Source: Bremerella sp. TYQ1
Lineage (GTDB): Bacteria; Planctomycetota; Planctomycetia; Pirellulales; Pirellulaceae
Direction of reading: 5' to 3'
NCBI RefSeq assembly: GCF_020150455.1
Contig: NZ_CP083740.1
Location: 434,001-498,000 of the forward strand
Length of the DNA stretch: 64,000 bases
Shown here: one piece after another, positions 44,595-55,468 of the stretch
Layout of the letters: each line of letters opens with the position of its first letter
Numbering within the stretch: the stretch's first letter is position 1
Notes under the pieces: model-generated
What the model was told of the DNA's origin: nothing
Seen by the model: only the letters and a program-made list of their open reading frames with translations
Databases searched by the model: none
Program-made: the position numbers and the translations under genes

Positions 44595-45565
44595 TACCAT
44601 TCTCCTATCACGGCGCCATCGGTGCGGCGAGCCAGACCGGCGACGGTGGCCCAGTCGGTGTATTCGCTCAGGAAACGAACCGAACCATCGGTCAGCGTCA
44701 CGTTCACGCCGCCAGGATGTTGGCTGTTGACCCCCAGCGATGCGCCATAGGTTCCTTTCGGCGAGTTGATCGCATAGAGCGTCACTTCAGTCGCAGAACC
44801 AGCGAAGCGGCCGAGCACGTGTTGGCTCGATCCGGCTCCAAACACTTTCGGCACACCAATCCAAATGGCACCACCTTCTTCACGTTGACCAGAGCCACGC
44901 GTGGTGACACTGTCTCGCTCGGCGAAGTAAATGGTGTGGCTCGTACCATCGGTGAAGTCGCGGAACTTCAAGTCGCTTTGATAACCAGCAACGCCGCGGA
45001 CGGTCGAGCTCTTACTGAATTTCGCACCGTTGACATGTGTCGTGCCGACATTGGCAACGTAGTTCGACTTGGCCATCCGTTCCGTCTCGGGCTGATCGCG
45101 GTCGGCGTAATAAGCGCCTTGATAGAAGTACGGATTCAGGGGTGGGCCAGGATCGGAAGGACAGACATACGCAGAGATCTCGTGCTGCGCTTCGGCCGAG
45201 GTCCAAGGGGTCGTGAAATCAAGCGAATCGTGAATGGCCGACTGTTCGATGAACGGCAGGATGAACGCACCCCAGCCGTAGCCGTTGTCCCAGTTCATCC
45301 AGTCGTTGATATTCACATTCGGATCGCGTGGGTGCAGATATCCTGGCGGAAAGATTGAGAACGTGTCGTGATAGTTGTGAATGGCCAGGCCTAGCTGCTT
45401 CATGTTATTGGTGCAGCTCATGCGGCGAGCCGCTTCGCGAGCTTGTTGCACGGCAGGCAAAAGCAAGGCAATCAAGACACCAATGATGGCGATGACCACC
45501 AACAATTCAACCAACGTAAATGCCGCATTCTTTTGGGAATAGCGACGGCTTGCCTCATGTCTCAT
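44594..45565 (-). CDS. DUF1559 pilin-like surface protein
   Basis: The 323-residue protein begins (ATG 45565, with GGAGAA upstream) with a type IV pilin-like leader: [20 protein letters not shown] at about residues 13-32, with the FTLVE processing motif and a long hydrophobic helix. DUF1559 blocks follow: [38 protein letters not shown], and near the end [18 protein letters not shown]. This family is expanded hugely in planctomycetes and is one of the strongest taxonomic signals in the window. Its molecular role is unknown, probably a secreted pseudopilin-type surface protein. Confidence 0.95.
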   Translation of the reverse strand: MRHEASRRYSQKNAAFTLVELLVVIAIIGVLIALLLPAVQQAREAARRMSCTNNMKQLGLAIHNYHDTFSIFPPGYLHPRDPNVNINDWMNWDNGYGWGAFILPFIEQSAIHDSLDFTTPWTSAEAQHEISAYVCPSDPGPPLNPYFYQGAYYADRDQPETERMAKSNYVANVGTTHVNGAKFSKSSTVRGVAGYQSDLKFRDFTDGTSHTIYFAERDSVTTRGSGQREEGGAIWIGVPKVFGAGSSQHVLGRFAGSATEVTLYAINSPKGTYGASLGVNSQHPGGVNVTLTDGSVRFLSEYTDWATVAGLARRTDGAVIGEW

Positions 45566-45728
45566 GAGTCGATTCTCCAAATTGATAATTGCGTGAGTTG
45601 AGGGCGGGGCTTATGAAAAACAATGCAGGGCATGATGGGGAATCGAAGCGGAAGCGAATGCGATTGAGAAATCCTTTCGTTTGAAATGGCCATCGATATG
45701 AATGTTGGTATAGGAATGAGTGCGCGAA

Positions 45729-46967
45729 TTAGTTGCGCGGATCGTACAACTCGGCGGAAATGGTGCTGCCGTATAGCGGATAGTCGACACGTAATCGCCA
45801 ACATTCGTATTGGCTGATGTCTATACCGGCTTGCTCGGCGACGCTTTCGATTAACTCGGGGTATCGTTTGTATTCTTTTAAGGGTTTTGGGCCTTTGCCC
45901 ATCGGCTCGAATTCCAAGCGTGACGGCAAAACTCGTTCAATCCCCGGTGGAGCGGCTCGATCGCTGGACGAACTACCGACCATCGTTTCGACACGTGGAA
46001 GCCAATCGTCGGCAAAGCCTGGTTCGATCAGCTCGTCACACACGTACGACTTGACCGGCAATTCAATGTGCAGACGTGTCGAAAACTGACCTTCGCGGCC
46101 TTCCGGATGCGGAATGTTGTAGTAGCGAGTACCAAACAGCAACGTCGACTCGGCGGTCGCACCGACCGAGCCATGCATTAAGTTGCCGTAAATCCAACCT
46201 GAGTCGCCATGAACCATTTCGACCGTCGGATTGGCTGGCGAACAAAACGACGACAACAAGTAACCTTCGGCGTCTTGCTGACCTCGTAAATTCGTACGCG
46301 CGATATCAGATTGGTAGCTGACGCCATCGTCTCGTTTCCGGAACGTCCGCGATTGATAGACGTTGATTCGTTCCATCTCCCACAGCAGCCGAAGATCGAC
46401 GACGCCACCCACAACGCTGGAGTCAACGGCATCGCGGTTCTCTGGCATGCGCCTCACGATGCTCGACCGCAGTAGCAGACCCGCTTGGACGCCCAACATG
46501 TGGCTCATGCCGCGAAAGACATTTCGTCGATGTTGCAGTTCTTTCGCATGCCACTGATCTCCTTTGCCAGCGGCCGAGATCATCGAGTTGAAACAGACCC
46601 GATCGCCAGCATGCCGCTGCACGAGTGTTTCAAATGCACCATGCGCTTCGAGCAGCGGAGTCGTTGCTTCAGACGCGACACCCACGCCATGGGCCCCTTC
46701 GACAAACCGTTCTATGGAAACGCGGGAGGGAACCTGAGGTGCGTTTTCCAGTGGATCGCCCGACTCGGATACTTTGACCAACTGCCAGGCCAGCGTTCGA
46801 TCGAGCCCGAGCATTCGTTCCAAGTCGCCTGACTTCTTGACGCCGCCAAGCTCTCGCAAAACCACGGTCAGCTGTTCCTGGAGTTCGCGAAGGACCGCCG
46901 TCGACTCCGACAGGAATGTCGAGTTCACAGCAGTACGGGTCTTCGATCGAACACGAGTAACAGACAC
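45729..46967 (-). CDS. Hypothetical protein, probable HTH N-terminus
   Basis: The 412-residue soluble protein is of unknown family. Residues 20-60 (SESTAVLRELQEQLTVVLRELGGVKKSGDLERMLGLDRTLAWQLVKV in pieces) look like a winged-helix or HTH region, and the C-terminal half is beta-rich (STRLHIELPVKSYVCDELIEPGF). No catalytic motif is seen. It lies alone between the DUF1559 operon and a thiolase-fold gene. A regulator is possible. Confidence 0.65.
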   Translation of the reverse strand: MSVTRVRSKTRTAVNSTFLSESTAVLRELQEQLTVVLRELGGVKKSGDLERMLGLDRTLAWQLVKVSESGDPLENAPQVPSRVSIERFVEGAHGVGVASEATTPLLEAHGAFETLVQRHAGDRVCFNSMISAAGKGDQWHAKELQHRRNVFRGMSHMLGVQAGLLLRSSIVRRMPENRDAVDSSVVGGVVDLRLLWEMERINVYQSRTFRKRDDGVSYQSDIARTNLRGQQDAEGYLLSSFCSPANPTVEMVHGDSGWIYGNLMHGSVGATAESTLLFGTRYYNIPHPEGREGQFSTRLHIELPVKSYVCDELIEPGFADDWLPRVETMVGSSSSDRAAPPGIERVLPSRLEFEPMGKGPKPLKEYKRYPELIESVAEQAGIDISQYECWRLRVDYPLYGSTISAELYDPRN

Positions 46968-47591
46968 AGAAATCTTTCCTTTGAGGGATCACATCGACCG
47001 GCATGCTATGGACGTGAACAACGGAACTAACCCGGGAAATCACATCCGAAACAATAAAAACGGCATCACTCTGGGGGAGGCGTTTGCCGGTCGATGCACG
47101 CCAATATGTGTTTTTAAAAACAGATTGTAAATACTGAAAAGGGGAGAACTAATCGATTTTTGTGACATTTCCCCACGCTACACGAACAGCGCATGACCAC
47201 TCGGAGGGGGTAAGCGAAAGAATGTGGATACGCAGAACTCAGATGTTCCCGAGAGCAATCGCATGGACCAATACGGAATCGAAATCTGAATGCCGATCCG
47301 TCGTGACCAAGCAGGGAAGGGCCCGAGCAGAATGCCGGGCCGTCGATGTCGCTCCGTCAGGATTGGCAGACATCAAGTTGACTGAAAAGAAACATGCCGG
47401 CAGATAGCTCTTCGTTCCGACGTCGCCGAAGCAACTCGACCGCGCCGGCAACACGTCTCAGCCTACCATGTAAGCAATCGTGAAAGTATTGATAAAGTCT
47501 GCGCGAAGTCTACGTCTAATGTGTACGAAGTACAAGCGAAATCAGACGAAATATGGTGGGAATTTACAAGAAGTCTTGTGGCCGAAATCCC
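46968..47591. other. Intergenic, no gene seen
   Basis: These 624 bases contain only short shadow-like frames. The left end should contain the promoter of the preceding minus-strand gene. No RNA gene, repeat or strong hairpin is evident to the eye. Confidence 0.45.
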
Positions 47592-48710
47592 TTAGTTGGC
47601 GGACAACGCCCCGCTACGTTCCATCCCTTCCGGCATGTCTCCAGTACCGCCGACGAGCGTCGTGTTCCACTCAGCACCAATCATCACGCAGTTGATGCCT
47701 GATCCGATCCCCAACAGGGCAACGTTCTGACCGGCTTCAATGAACTGCGTTTGAGTCGCCAAGGCAAGCGTTGTCGGCAGCGCGGCGGCTCCAGTGTTAC
47801 CGAGCCACTGAACGGTCGCAAAGTCGTTATCAATCGGCAGTTGCAGCTTTTCCAGGACGAGCTTGCGATGCGTCAGGCCAACTTGATGGCAGATAGTCCG
47901 CTGAATCTGATCGGTCGACCAACCGGTCTCGCCCAGGAAGTCGGCGAAAGTAGCAGCGCCAGTCGCAATTCCTTCCGCCATCAACTTCTCGGAATCGGTT
48001 TGCATCAAAGGGTTTCCGACGCCAGTCTCGTTCTTGCCGGCGATGCTATGGCAAAGATCGTGGTGCTGCGTATGAGCCCGAGCACTTGCCGCGACCAGTT
48101 GGTTTCCGGTACGACTTAACTCCTTATGGCACAGCACCATAGCACAACTGGCCGAGCCAATCGTCAACGAGGCCACCGCTAACTTGATATCGTTTCGGCT
48201 GAGATTTTCGCTGTTGTTGAGAGTCTCGATCGTGTTATCGACCAAGTGCCGCCCACTCTCGGTTCCTACGACAATGCCAGCTTTGATCTGACCGAGCTCG
48301 ATCATGTTCGCGATCTGGATCGCCCCGTTCAAAATGCCGAGACACGCATTGCTAACGTCATATACCACACAGTCTTGCGGCAATCCTAAAGCATGGTGCA
48401 CGCGACACGCGGTGGCTGGCTCGAGAAAGTCTCGGCATACGGAACCATGGATCAATGCGCCAACGTCGGCCGGATCTAAACCTGTCGCTGCCATGGCGTT
48501 ACGTGCCGAGTGAATACTCACGTCGCCAGGCTGCACGACATCGGGGAAAAACCGTCGCTGCGAGATCCCCGTCATCAACTCCAAACGCCCTTCGGGTAGT
48601 CTCAGACGCTCGTAAAGGGGCGCAAGCCGCTGTTCAATCTCGGCGGAGGTGACAATTTCATCAGGCAGGCAGTAGCCCAGCCCTTCGATACAGACGTTCT
48701 GGTATTTCAT
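47592..48710 (-). CDS. 3-oxoacyl-ACP synthase III / OleA-like thiolase-fold enzyme
   Basis: The 372-residue protein has the full triad of the KAS III fold: Cys123 in VSNACLG, His275 in ICHQVGLTH and Asn305 in WLGNTGAAALP. Other family features are GYCLPDEIV near the start, GSVCRDFLEP and LLGIGSGINCVM at the end. It is longer than FabH (about 320) and closer in size to OleA-type and other specialised synthases that condense acyl chains. It could serve lipid or hydrocarbon synthesis; the acyl carrier protein gene at 51978 is a possible but distant partner. Confidence 0.85.
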   Translation of the reverse strand: MKYQNVCIEGLGYCLPDEIVTSAEIEQRLAPLYERLRLPEGRLELMTGISQRRFFPDVVQPGDVSIHSARNAMAATGLDPADVGALIHGSVCRDFLEPATACRVHHALGLPQDCVVYDVSNACLGILNGAIQIANMIELGQIKAGIVVGTESGRHLVDNTIETLNNSENLSRNDIKLAVASLTIGSASCAMVLCHKELSRTGNQLVAASARAHTQHHDLCHSIAGKNETGVGNPLMQTDSEKLMAEGIATGAATFADFLGETGWSTDQIQRTICHQVGLTHRKLVLEKLQLPIDNDFATVQWLGNTGAAALPTTLALATQTQFIEAGQNVALLGIGSGINCVMIGAEWNTTLVGGTGDMPEGMERSGALSAN

Positions 48711-49215
48711 GCCGACCTAGCAGCGGAAAAGAGGTGCCCTTAAAGCCCATATCATAGCCGTTTTGTGTGCAAGAGAGAACCAACCAGAGGCTGGGAATCT
48801 AATCGATTCTCAGAGCGTGACGCTTGGATGAAGTCGCCGCTAGCTGGAAGATATGGACAAGCAATGTCACATGCAACACAAGATGTGGAAAAAACTTGGC
48901 AAGCTTTAACGGATCGGTAGACTCTCCGCATCTTGTGATTGATCTGGGAACGCAGCGGAACGTTGCGATCTGATCAAGGCTCATGATAGGGAGGTCATTG
49001 CTTCAGCCAAAACCCAGGACGGGTCTCTGCGAAAGCTTGGTGGGCAAGCGCCAAGATATGCGTGTCGGACTACACGCTTACATATCGGCAGCTTACCGAC
49101 AGAAGTTTGGACGAACTTCGTTACAGCCAAGCACTTATCGCAAATACTTCTTTCTGGATCAAGCCGAAGTTATTGATCAAACAGGCCTTGGGAAGATCTT
49201 CGTTTACTACAGCGC
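48711..49215. other. Intergenic, no gene seen
   Basis: These 505 bases between divergent genes contain short frames only. They should hold the promoters of the thiolase-fold gene and of the GATase-like gene. Confidence 0.45.
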
Positions 49216-49992
49216 ATGACGCGCCCGAGGAGTCCCCAGATGTTTTCCAAACCTGTTATCGGTTTGAATGCCAACTTTCGGAATGCAACCCACGATCGGC
49301 CTGCATTCTCCTTCATTTCTGCCGGATACTTTGATGCAGTCATTCGCGCAGGTGGGATTCCCGTGGTCCTTCCTCCGGTTTCGACCCCAGAAGACCAGCA
49401 AGCTGTTTTGCAGCGACTGGATGGTGTCGTCATGATCGGTGGTCCAGACTTGGATCCTAATCGGGACGGGTTCATGCGTCACGCTTCCATCCGCATGATG
49501 GAGCCACGTCGTGAAGAAGCCGACCGATCAATGATGAAATTGATCGCTCAGATGCGTTTGCCAGTGTTTGGCATTGGTGTCGGTATGCAATTGATCAATG
49601 TCGCTATGGGCGGCAATTTGTTCATGCACATTCCGGAAGACCTGCCGGGCGCATTGCCGCATCACGATACGATCGACAAGCATCATCGCCATGGGCTGGA
49701 AGTAACCCCTGGCACGCTGATGGAAAAGATCTTCGGTGACGGCGAAGTTCGTGTGAACAGCAGCCATCACATGGCCATCGACGAGTTGGCACCAGGTTTC
49801 ATCGCCTCGGCACGTAGCCCAGACGGCGTCGTCGAAGCCATCGAGTCGATTCACGAAGATTGGTTCGCGATCGGAACCCAGTTCCATCCGGAAGCCGAGT
49901 CGGCTTCTGCCCTCGATCAGCGCATTTTTGAAGAGTTCGTCGAAGGCGTCGTGGCCGTCAAGGCCGGCGGTGTCCGAGTCGCTGCTGCTTAA
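49216..49992 (+). CDS. Class I glutamine amidotransferase-like (peptidase C26) protein lacking the catalytic Cys
   Basis: The 258-residue protein follows the gamma-glutamyl-GABA hydrolase (PuuD-like) pattern: KPVIGLNANFR, GGIPVVLPP, VVMIGGPDLDPNRDG, and the His/Glu part of the triad in TQFHPEAES (His224, Glu226). At the nucleophile elbow, where the family has GIC(R/L)GMQ, this protein has GIGVGMQ: the Cys is Gly121. It can therefore hardly hydrolyse amides by the usual route and may be a binding or scaffold protein. ATG at 49240 is an alternative start. It is followed after 112 bases by an AnmK-like gene, perhaps in one operon. Confidence 0.85.
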   Translation: MTRPRSPQMFSKPVIGLNANFRNATHDRPAFSFISAGYFDAVIRAGGIPVVLPPVSTPEDQQAVLQRLDGVVMIGGPDLDPNRDGFMRHASIRMMEPRREEADRSMMKLIAQMRLPVFGIGVGMQLINVAMGGNLFMHIPEDLPGALPHHDTIDKHHRHGLEVTPGTLMEKIFGDGEVRVNSSHHMAIDELAPGFIASARSPDGVVEAIESIHEDWFAIGTQFHPEAESASALDQRIFEEFVEGVVAVKAGGVRVAAA

Positions 49993-50104
49993 CTCGGGTT
50001 CAACCCGCACGATCAGCATGGGGTAAGCAGGAATCGCAGGCCAATGGTTCCTGCTTCCCCCTCTTTATCTTCAATACAATTCACCTTTACGCATTGGGAC
50101 AGGG

Positions 50105-51352
50105 ATGCCCAAGACACTCGGATTCTCGAGTTTCGCGGATCATGCGCGGCGCTACTTTGTTGGCACGGCGATGACTCCCTGTCTGCGCTTTATGAGTGCG
50201 GCGATCTTGAAGGTTGATGGCCGCGGCTTGAATGCTTGTTTCGATGTCATTCATCAATTGAATGTTCGCACCCCGCCGGATGTACGTTCGTTACTTGAAC
50301 AGGGCGGTGCAGGGCTTACCACGGGAACTCAACTACCCGGAATGGCCGCGCGGTTGGTCTCGGAACTACAAGTCGTTAATGTTGAACGTCTGCTGAACAC
50401 GTCTGGAATTTCAGCAGAGAAAGTCACTGCCATCGGTCAACGTGGGCCTGGCATGGCACGCGAGTACTGGAAGCAGACTGGCACCGCTATTTCAATTGGC
50501 GATCCGACGATTCTCGCCGAAGCGACTGGGGTGACGGTGATCGATCACTTCGAGCAGCGCGACATTACCAAGGGTGGTGATGCAACCGGTCTGGATGTCT
50601 TGCCGATGTGGCTACTGCTGACCAAGGCGGTTGATTCGGTTAGTGCTCGGCCGATTGTCGTTGTACGGCTTGATCAAGAAATTGAACTGTTCTATTTACC
50701 TGCTCGACGGAAGAATCGGCCTATTCCAGCAATCGCCTATCGGAATATCGGACCAGGCTTTTCTTTGCTTCAAAGACTGCAAAACACTTGCGACCGTTCC
50801 AGTCCTGTGGATGCAGTCGAAAACACAGATTCTGCCTCTGTGTTCGAGCGTGCATTGGAGGATGTGGTTGGTCATACGTCTGATCGGCAGTTGGGTGAAA
50901 TTGCCGATCGCATCGTCGCCGAGGCACCCGACGTATTACGATCGCCTACCTCTCTTAACCGCGCGATGGAAGAATTCTGGAGTGAGCGTATTCACCGAGA
51001 GGTAGTGAACCAGTTTCCAACTTCTCCAGAGCTCGCCGAGATAATTATTCTAGGGCGAGGAGCTCGTCGTGAAGCTCTTGTGCAGCAGTTGGCTGACAAA
51101 TTCGAGAGCGTTCCATTGACGACAGAAATTACACGTAGTTGGATTTCCGGTTCCGTCGGTGCATCCGTGGCGGCAATTTTCGCGGCGCTGAATGTTGATC
51201 AGATCAGCGGCAATTTACCTGACCTGACAGGGGCGAACGCGGCTCGAGTTTTAGGCCGCATCACGCCAGGCAACCCGGGCAACTGGCGTGGCGTTCTTGC
51301 TCAGATGGAAATGGCGGCGCGACAAACGATGCCACTCCGCGAAGCAATCTAA
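50105..51352 (+). CDS. Divergent anhydro-N-acetylmuramic acid kinase-like protein
   Basis: The 415-residue protein resembles AnmK, which phosphorylates 1,6-anhydro-MurNAc during cell-wall recycling. Matching segments are GVTVIDHFEQRDITKGGDATGLDV (AnmK: VVxDFRxxDIAxGGxGAPL), IIILGRGARREALVQQL and SVGASVAAIFAALNVDQISGNLPDLTGA near the end. The N-terminal ATP loop, usually GTMSGTSxDG, is here VGTAMTPCLRF, so the enzyme may have changed activity. Planctomycetes have unusual thin peptidoglycan, which makes a recycling role plausible but unproven. RBS GGGACAGGG precedes the ATG. Confidence 0.65.
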   Translation: MPKTLGFSSFADHARRYFVGTAMTPCLRFMSAAILKVDGRGLNACFDVIHQLNVRTPPDVRSLLEQGGAGLTTGTQLPGMAARLVSELQVVNVERLLNTSGISAEKVTAIGQRGPGMAREYWKQTGTAISIGDPTILAEATGVTVIDHFEQRDITKGGDATGLDVLPMWLLLTKAVDSVSARPIVVVRLDQEIELFYLPARRKNRPIPAIAYRNIGPGFSLLQRLQNTCDRSSPVDAVENTDSASVFERALEDVVGHTSDRQLGEIADRIVAEAPDVLRSPTSLNRAMEEFWSERIHREVVNQFPTSPELAEIIILGRGARREALVQQLADKFESVPLTTEITRSWISGSVGASVAAIFAALNVDQISGNLPDLTGANAARVLGRITPGNPGNWRGVLAQMEMAARQTMPLREAI

Positions 51353-51360
51353 AGCGAGAA

Positions 51361-51960
51361 TTACAGCTCGATCTTCGTGCCGAGCACTTTCAGGAATTCC
51401 CGGATCCAAGCAGGATGGGCCGGCCATGCAGGGCCAGTGACTAGCTTGCCATCAACATGAGCGTTATCGAACGTTTCGCTCGGAGGAAGGCTTTCTCCCC
51501 CACCAATAACGACTTCTGGTCCAACGGCTGGATAAGGACAAACCGTTTTGCCTTTGAGGACACCAGCGGCGGCGAGAATTTGTGGGCCATGACAAATCGC
51601 GGCGATGGGTTTGTCGGCTTCCGAAAAGTGCTTGACCATGGCCAGCACTTTGTCGTTCAACCGTAAGTATTCCGGAGCACGTCCGCCTGGAATTATCAAC
51701 GCGTCGAAACTGGCGACGTCGATTTCATCGAATGTGGCATTCAGTTGGAAGTTGTGTCCTGGCTTCTCGGTGTAGGTCTGGTGACCCTCGAAGTCATGGA
51801 TAGCCGTTGCGACGGTGTCGCCTGACTTTTTGTCGGGGCAAACGGCGGAGACTTCGTGGCCAACCATCAACAGCATCTGGAATGGGACCATCACTTCGTA
51901 GTCTTCCACGAAGTCGCCGACGAGCATCAAAATCTTCTTAGCAGGCATATCGAGGTGCAT
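51361..51960 (-). CDS. DJ-1/PfpI family protein
   Basis: The 199-residue protein is a DJ-1/PfpI (class I GATase-fold) member: [15 protein letters not shown] with Glu19, [15 protein letters not shown] and the nucleophile elbow [11 protein letters not shown] with Cys123-His124. The last part [20 protein letters not shown] is typical. Such proteins act as glyoxalase III-type deglycases, chaperones or proteases. ATG of codon 5 (MPAKKI) is a likely start. It is encoded just downstream of an acyl carrier protein gene on the same strand and converges on the AnmK-like gene. Confidence 0.9.
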   Translation of the reverse strand: MHLDMPAKKILMLVGDFVEDYEVMVPFQMLLMVGHEVSAVCPDKKSGDTVATAIHDFEGHQTYTEKPGHNFQLNATFDEIDVASFDALIIPGGRAPEYLRLNDKVLAMVKHFSEADKPIAAICHGPQILAAAGVLKGKTVCPYPAVGPEVVIGGGESLPPSETFDNAHVDGKLVTGPAWPAHPAWIREFLKVLGTKIEL

Positions 51961-51977
51961 CTCCTGAGGGAAACAAT

Positions 51978-52226
51978 TTAGTGGGCAGCGCTTCGTTGCT
52001 GAATGAAATCAACGACATCGCTCACCGACTGGATATCGGCAAACTCATCATAATCGATCGAAAAGCCAAAGCGTTTTTCGATCTCACAGACGAGCTCGAT
52101 CAACTCGAAAGAATCGGGAACGAGATCTTCGGCCAAAGAGCTATCCATGCGAACGACATCAGGACGGATGTTACGCGTCTGAGCGATCTTCTCACGGATC
52201 CATTCGAACACTTCTCGGTCTTGCAC
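51978..52226 (-). CDS. Acyl carrier protein
   Basis: The 82-residue acidic protein has the ACP four-helix pattern with the phosphopantetheine serine Ser39 in [14 protein letters not shown]; classical ACPs have DSLD at this place. It carries acyl chains as thioesters. The atypical DSFE suggests a specialised ACP rather than the main fatty-acid one, but no synthase is directly adjacent. The stop is 17 bases before the DJ-1 gene. Confidence 0.85.
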   Translation of the reverse strand: MQDREVFEWIREKIAQTRNIRPDVVRMDSSLAEDLVPDSFELIELVCEIEKRFGFSIDYDEFADIQSVSDVVDFIQQRSAAH

Positions 52227-52572
52227 GGCATTAGGTCCTTATCGTCCGAAAGCTGGGCAGGTAGTTCCGCCTACGGATACGAACCCTCTGACGCTTCTGG
52301 CCCAAGCGGCCTACGAGAGTTCTATGGAAGTGGTCGGCATGATTTTAGCAGATCTTCTCTCTTACTTTCGAGGTATTCCGAGGTTGTTCGACGTTAGTTT
52401 GTCCAAGCGGATCAACGCGAAACGGTAAAAAAGGCAAAGAAAAACGATTAGATAGAGTGGTGCGTGTAGGTCGTGGCTGCCGATAAGCAAGGCGTGAAAG
52501 GCAGTTTTGCTAGCACTTCGGTGCGGCAACGCCCAGTCATGACGATTATTCCATCCCCCCTGAAGAGAACCG
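52227..52572. other. Divergent intergenic region
   Basis: These 346 bases separate the ACP gene (minus) and the RNase H-like gene (plus) and should hold both promoters. No gene or clear hairpin is seen. Confidence 0.45.
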
Positions 52573-53097
52573 ATGAGAGAGAGTACTCCCCTATATCTCC
52601 TCGCGACCGGCTCACGCAGTGACATTGAAGGTGGTCGTTGGCAGTTTGTTTTGCGTCGCTCCGATGGCCGCTTCGAGATTGCCGAGTCCGACTTCGAGAT
52701 GAACCACTTTGGTGATCGTGTTGCTTTGCTGGCCGTCGTACGAGGCCTGGAAGCGATTCCTGAGCCAAGCCGAGTTCAGTTGCTTACGCCTTCGCGATAT
52801 ATCCTCAACGGCATCCGTCATGGTCTTTGCACTTGGGAAGACCAGGACTTCAAGATCGAGCGACTTGGTCGGCGTATTGCCGTTCGCAACCATGACTTGT
52901 GGTCGCGTGTCGCCCAGGCACGGCAGTTTCATCAAATCAACGCGAAATACAGCGAGTCGTCCCTGACGGACACCAACCGGGCCGAACAATGGTCCGAGGT
53001 AGCCACCCTGGGTGACGACATCGAGTTCGCATTGCATCAGGCCCAGCGAGAAATAGAAGGCCGTAGTAAGCCTCGATCGCTCGCAACGTGTGCCTAG
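52573..53097 (+). CDS. RNase H-like protein without catalytic residues
   Basis: The 174-residue protein follows the ribonuclease H order of elements: PLYLLATGSRSD...GRWQFVLRRSDGR (first hairpin), MNHFGDRVALLAVVRGLEAI (helix A), RVQLLTPSRYILNGIRHGL, and NHDLWSRV. The catalytic positions are changed: the first Asp (TDGS) is Thr12 (ATGS), the Glu of NRxEL is Ala51 (DRVALLA) and the Asp of TDSxY is Pro73 (TPSRY). It is therefore most likely a nucleic-acid-binding pseudoenzyme. It lies 86 bases upstream of glgB on the same strand. Confidence 0.75.
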   Translation: MRESTPLYLLATGSRSDIEGGRWQFVLRRSDGRFEIAESDFEMNHFGDRVALLAVVRGLEAIPEPSRVQLLTPSRYILNGIRHGLCTWEDQDFKIERLGRRIAVRNHDLWSRVAQARQFHQINAKYSESSLTDTNRAEQWSEVATLGDDIEFALHQAQREIEGRSKPRSLATCA

Positions 53098-53182
53098 CTC
53101 GTGCGTTACCAACGTACATCATTCGTAATCTCCCCCAACAGGAAGACACCCAGCAAGCCGGCGCAACGGCAAGGAGTAGGAC

Positions 53183-55393
<2,211 letters not shown>

Positions 55394-55410
55394 ACCGACG
55401 GAACAAACCA

Positions 55411-55447
55411 TAAAAAAAGGGCCGGCAGAATTGCCGGCCCTTTTTTC
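55411..55447. terminator. Bidirectional intrinsic terminator after glgB
   Basis: A 9-bp perfect GC-rich stem (GGGCCGGCA / TGCCGGCCC, 55419-55440) with a 4-base GAAT loop is flanked by an A-run on the left and a T-run on the right, so it ends transcription from glgB and from the convergent gene. Confidence 0.95.
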
Positions 55448-55468
55448 GTTCTTGTTCGCAACGAGGTA

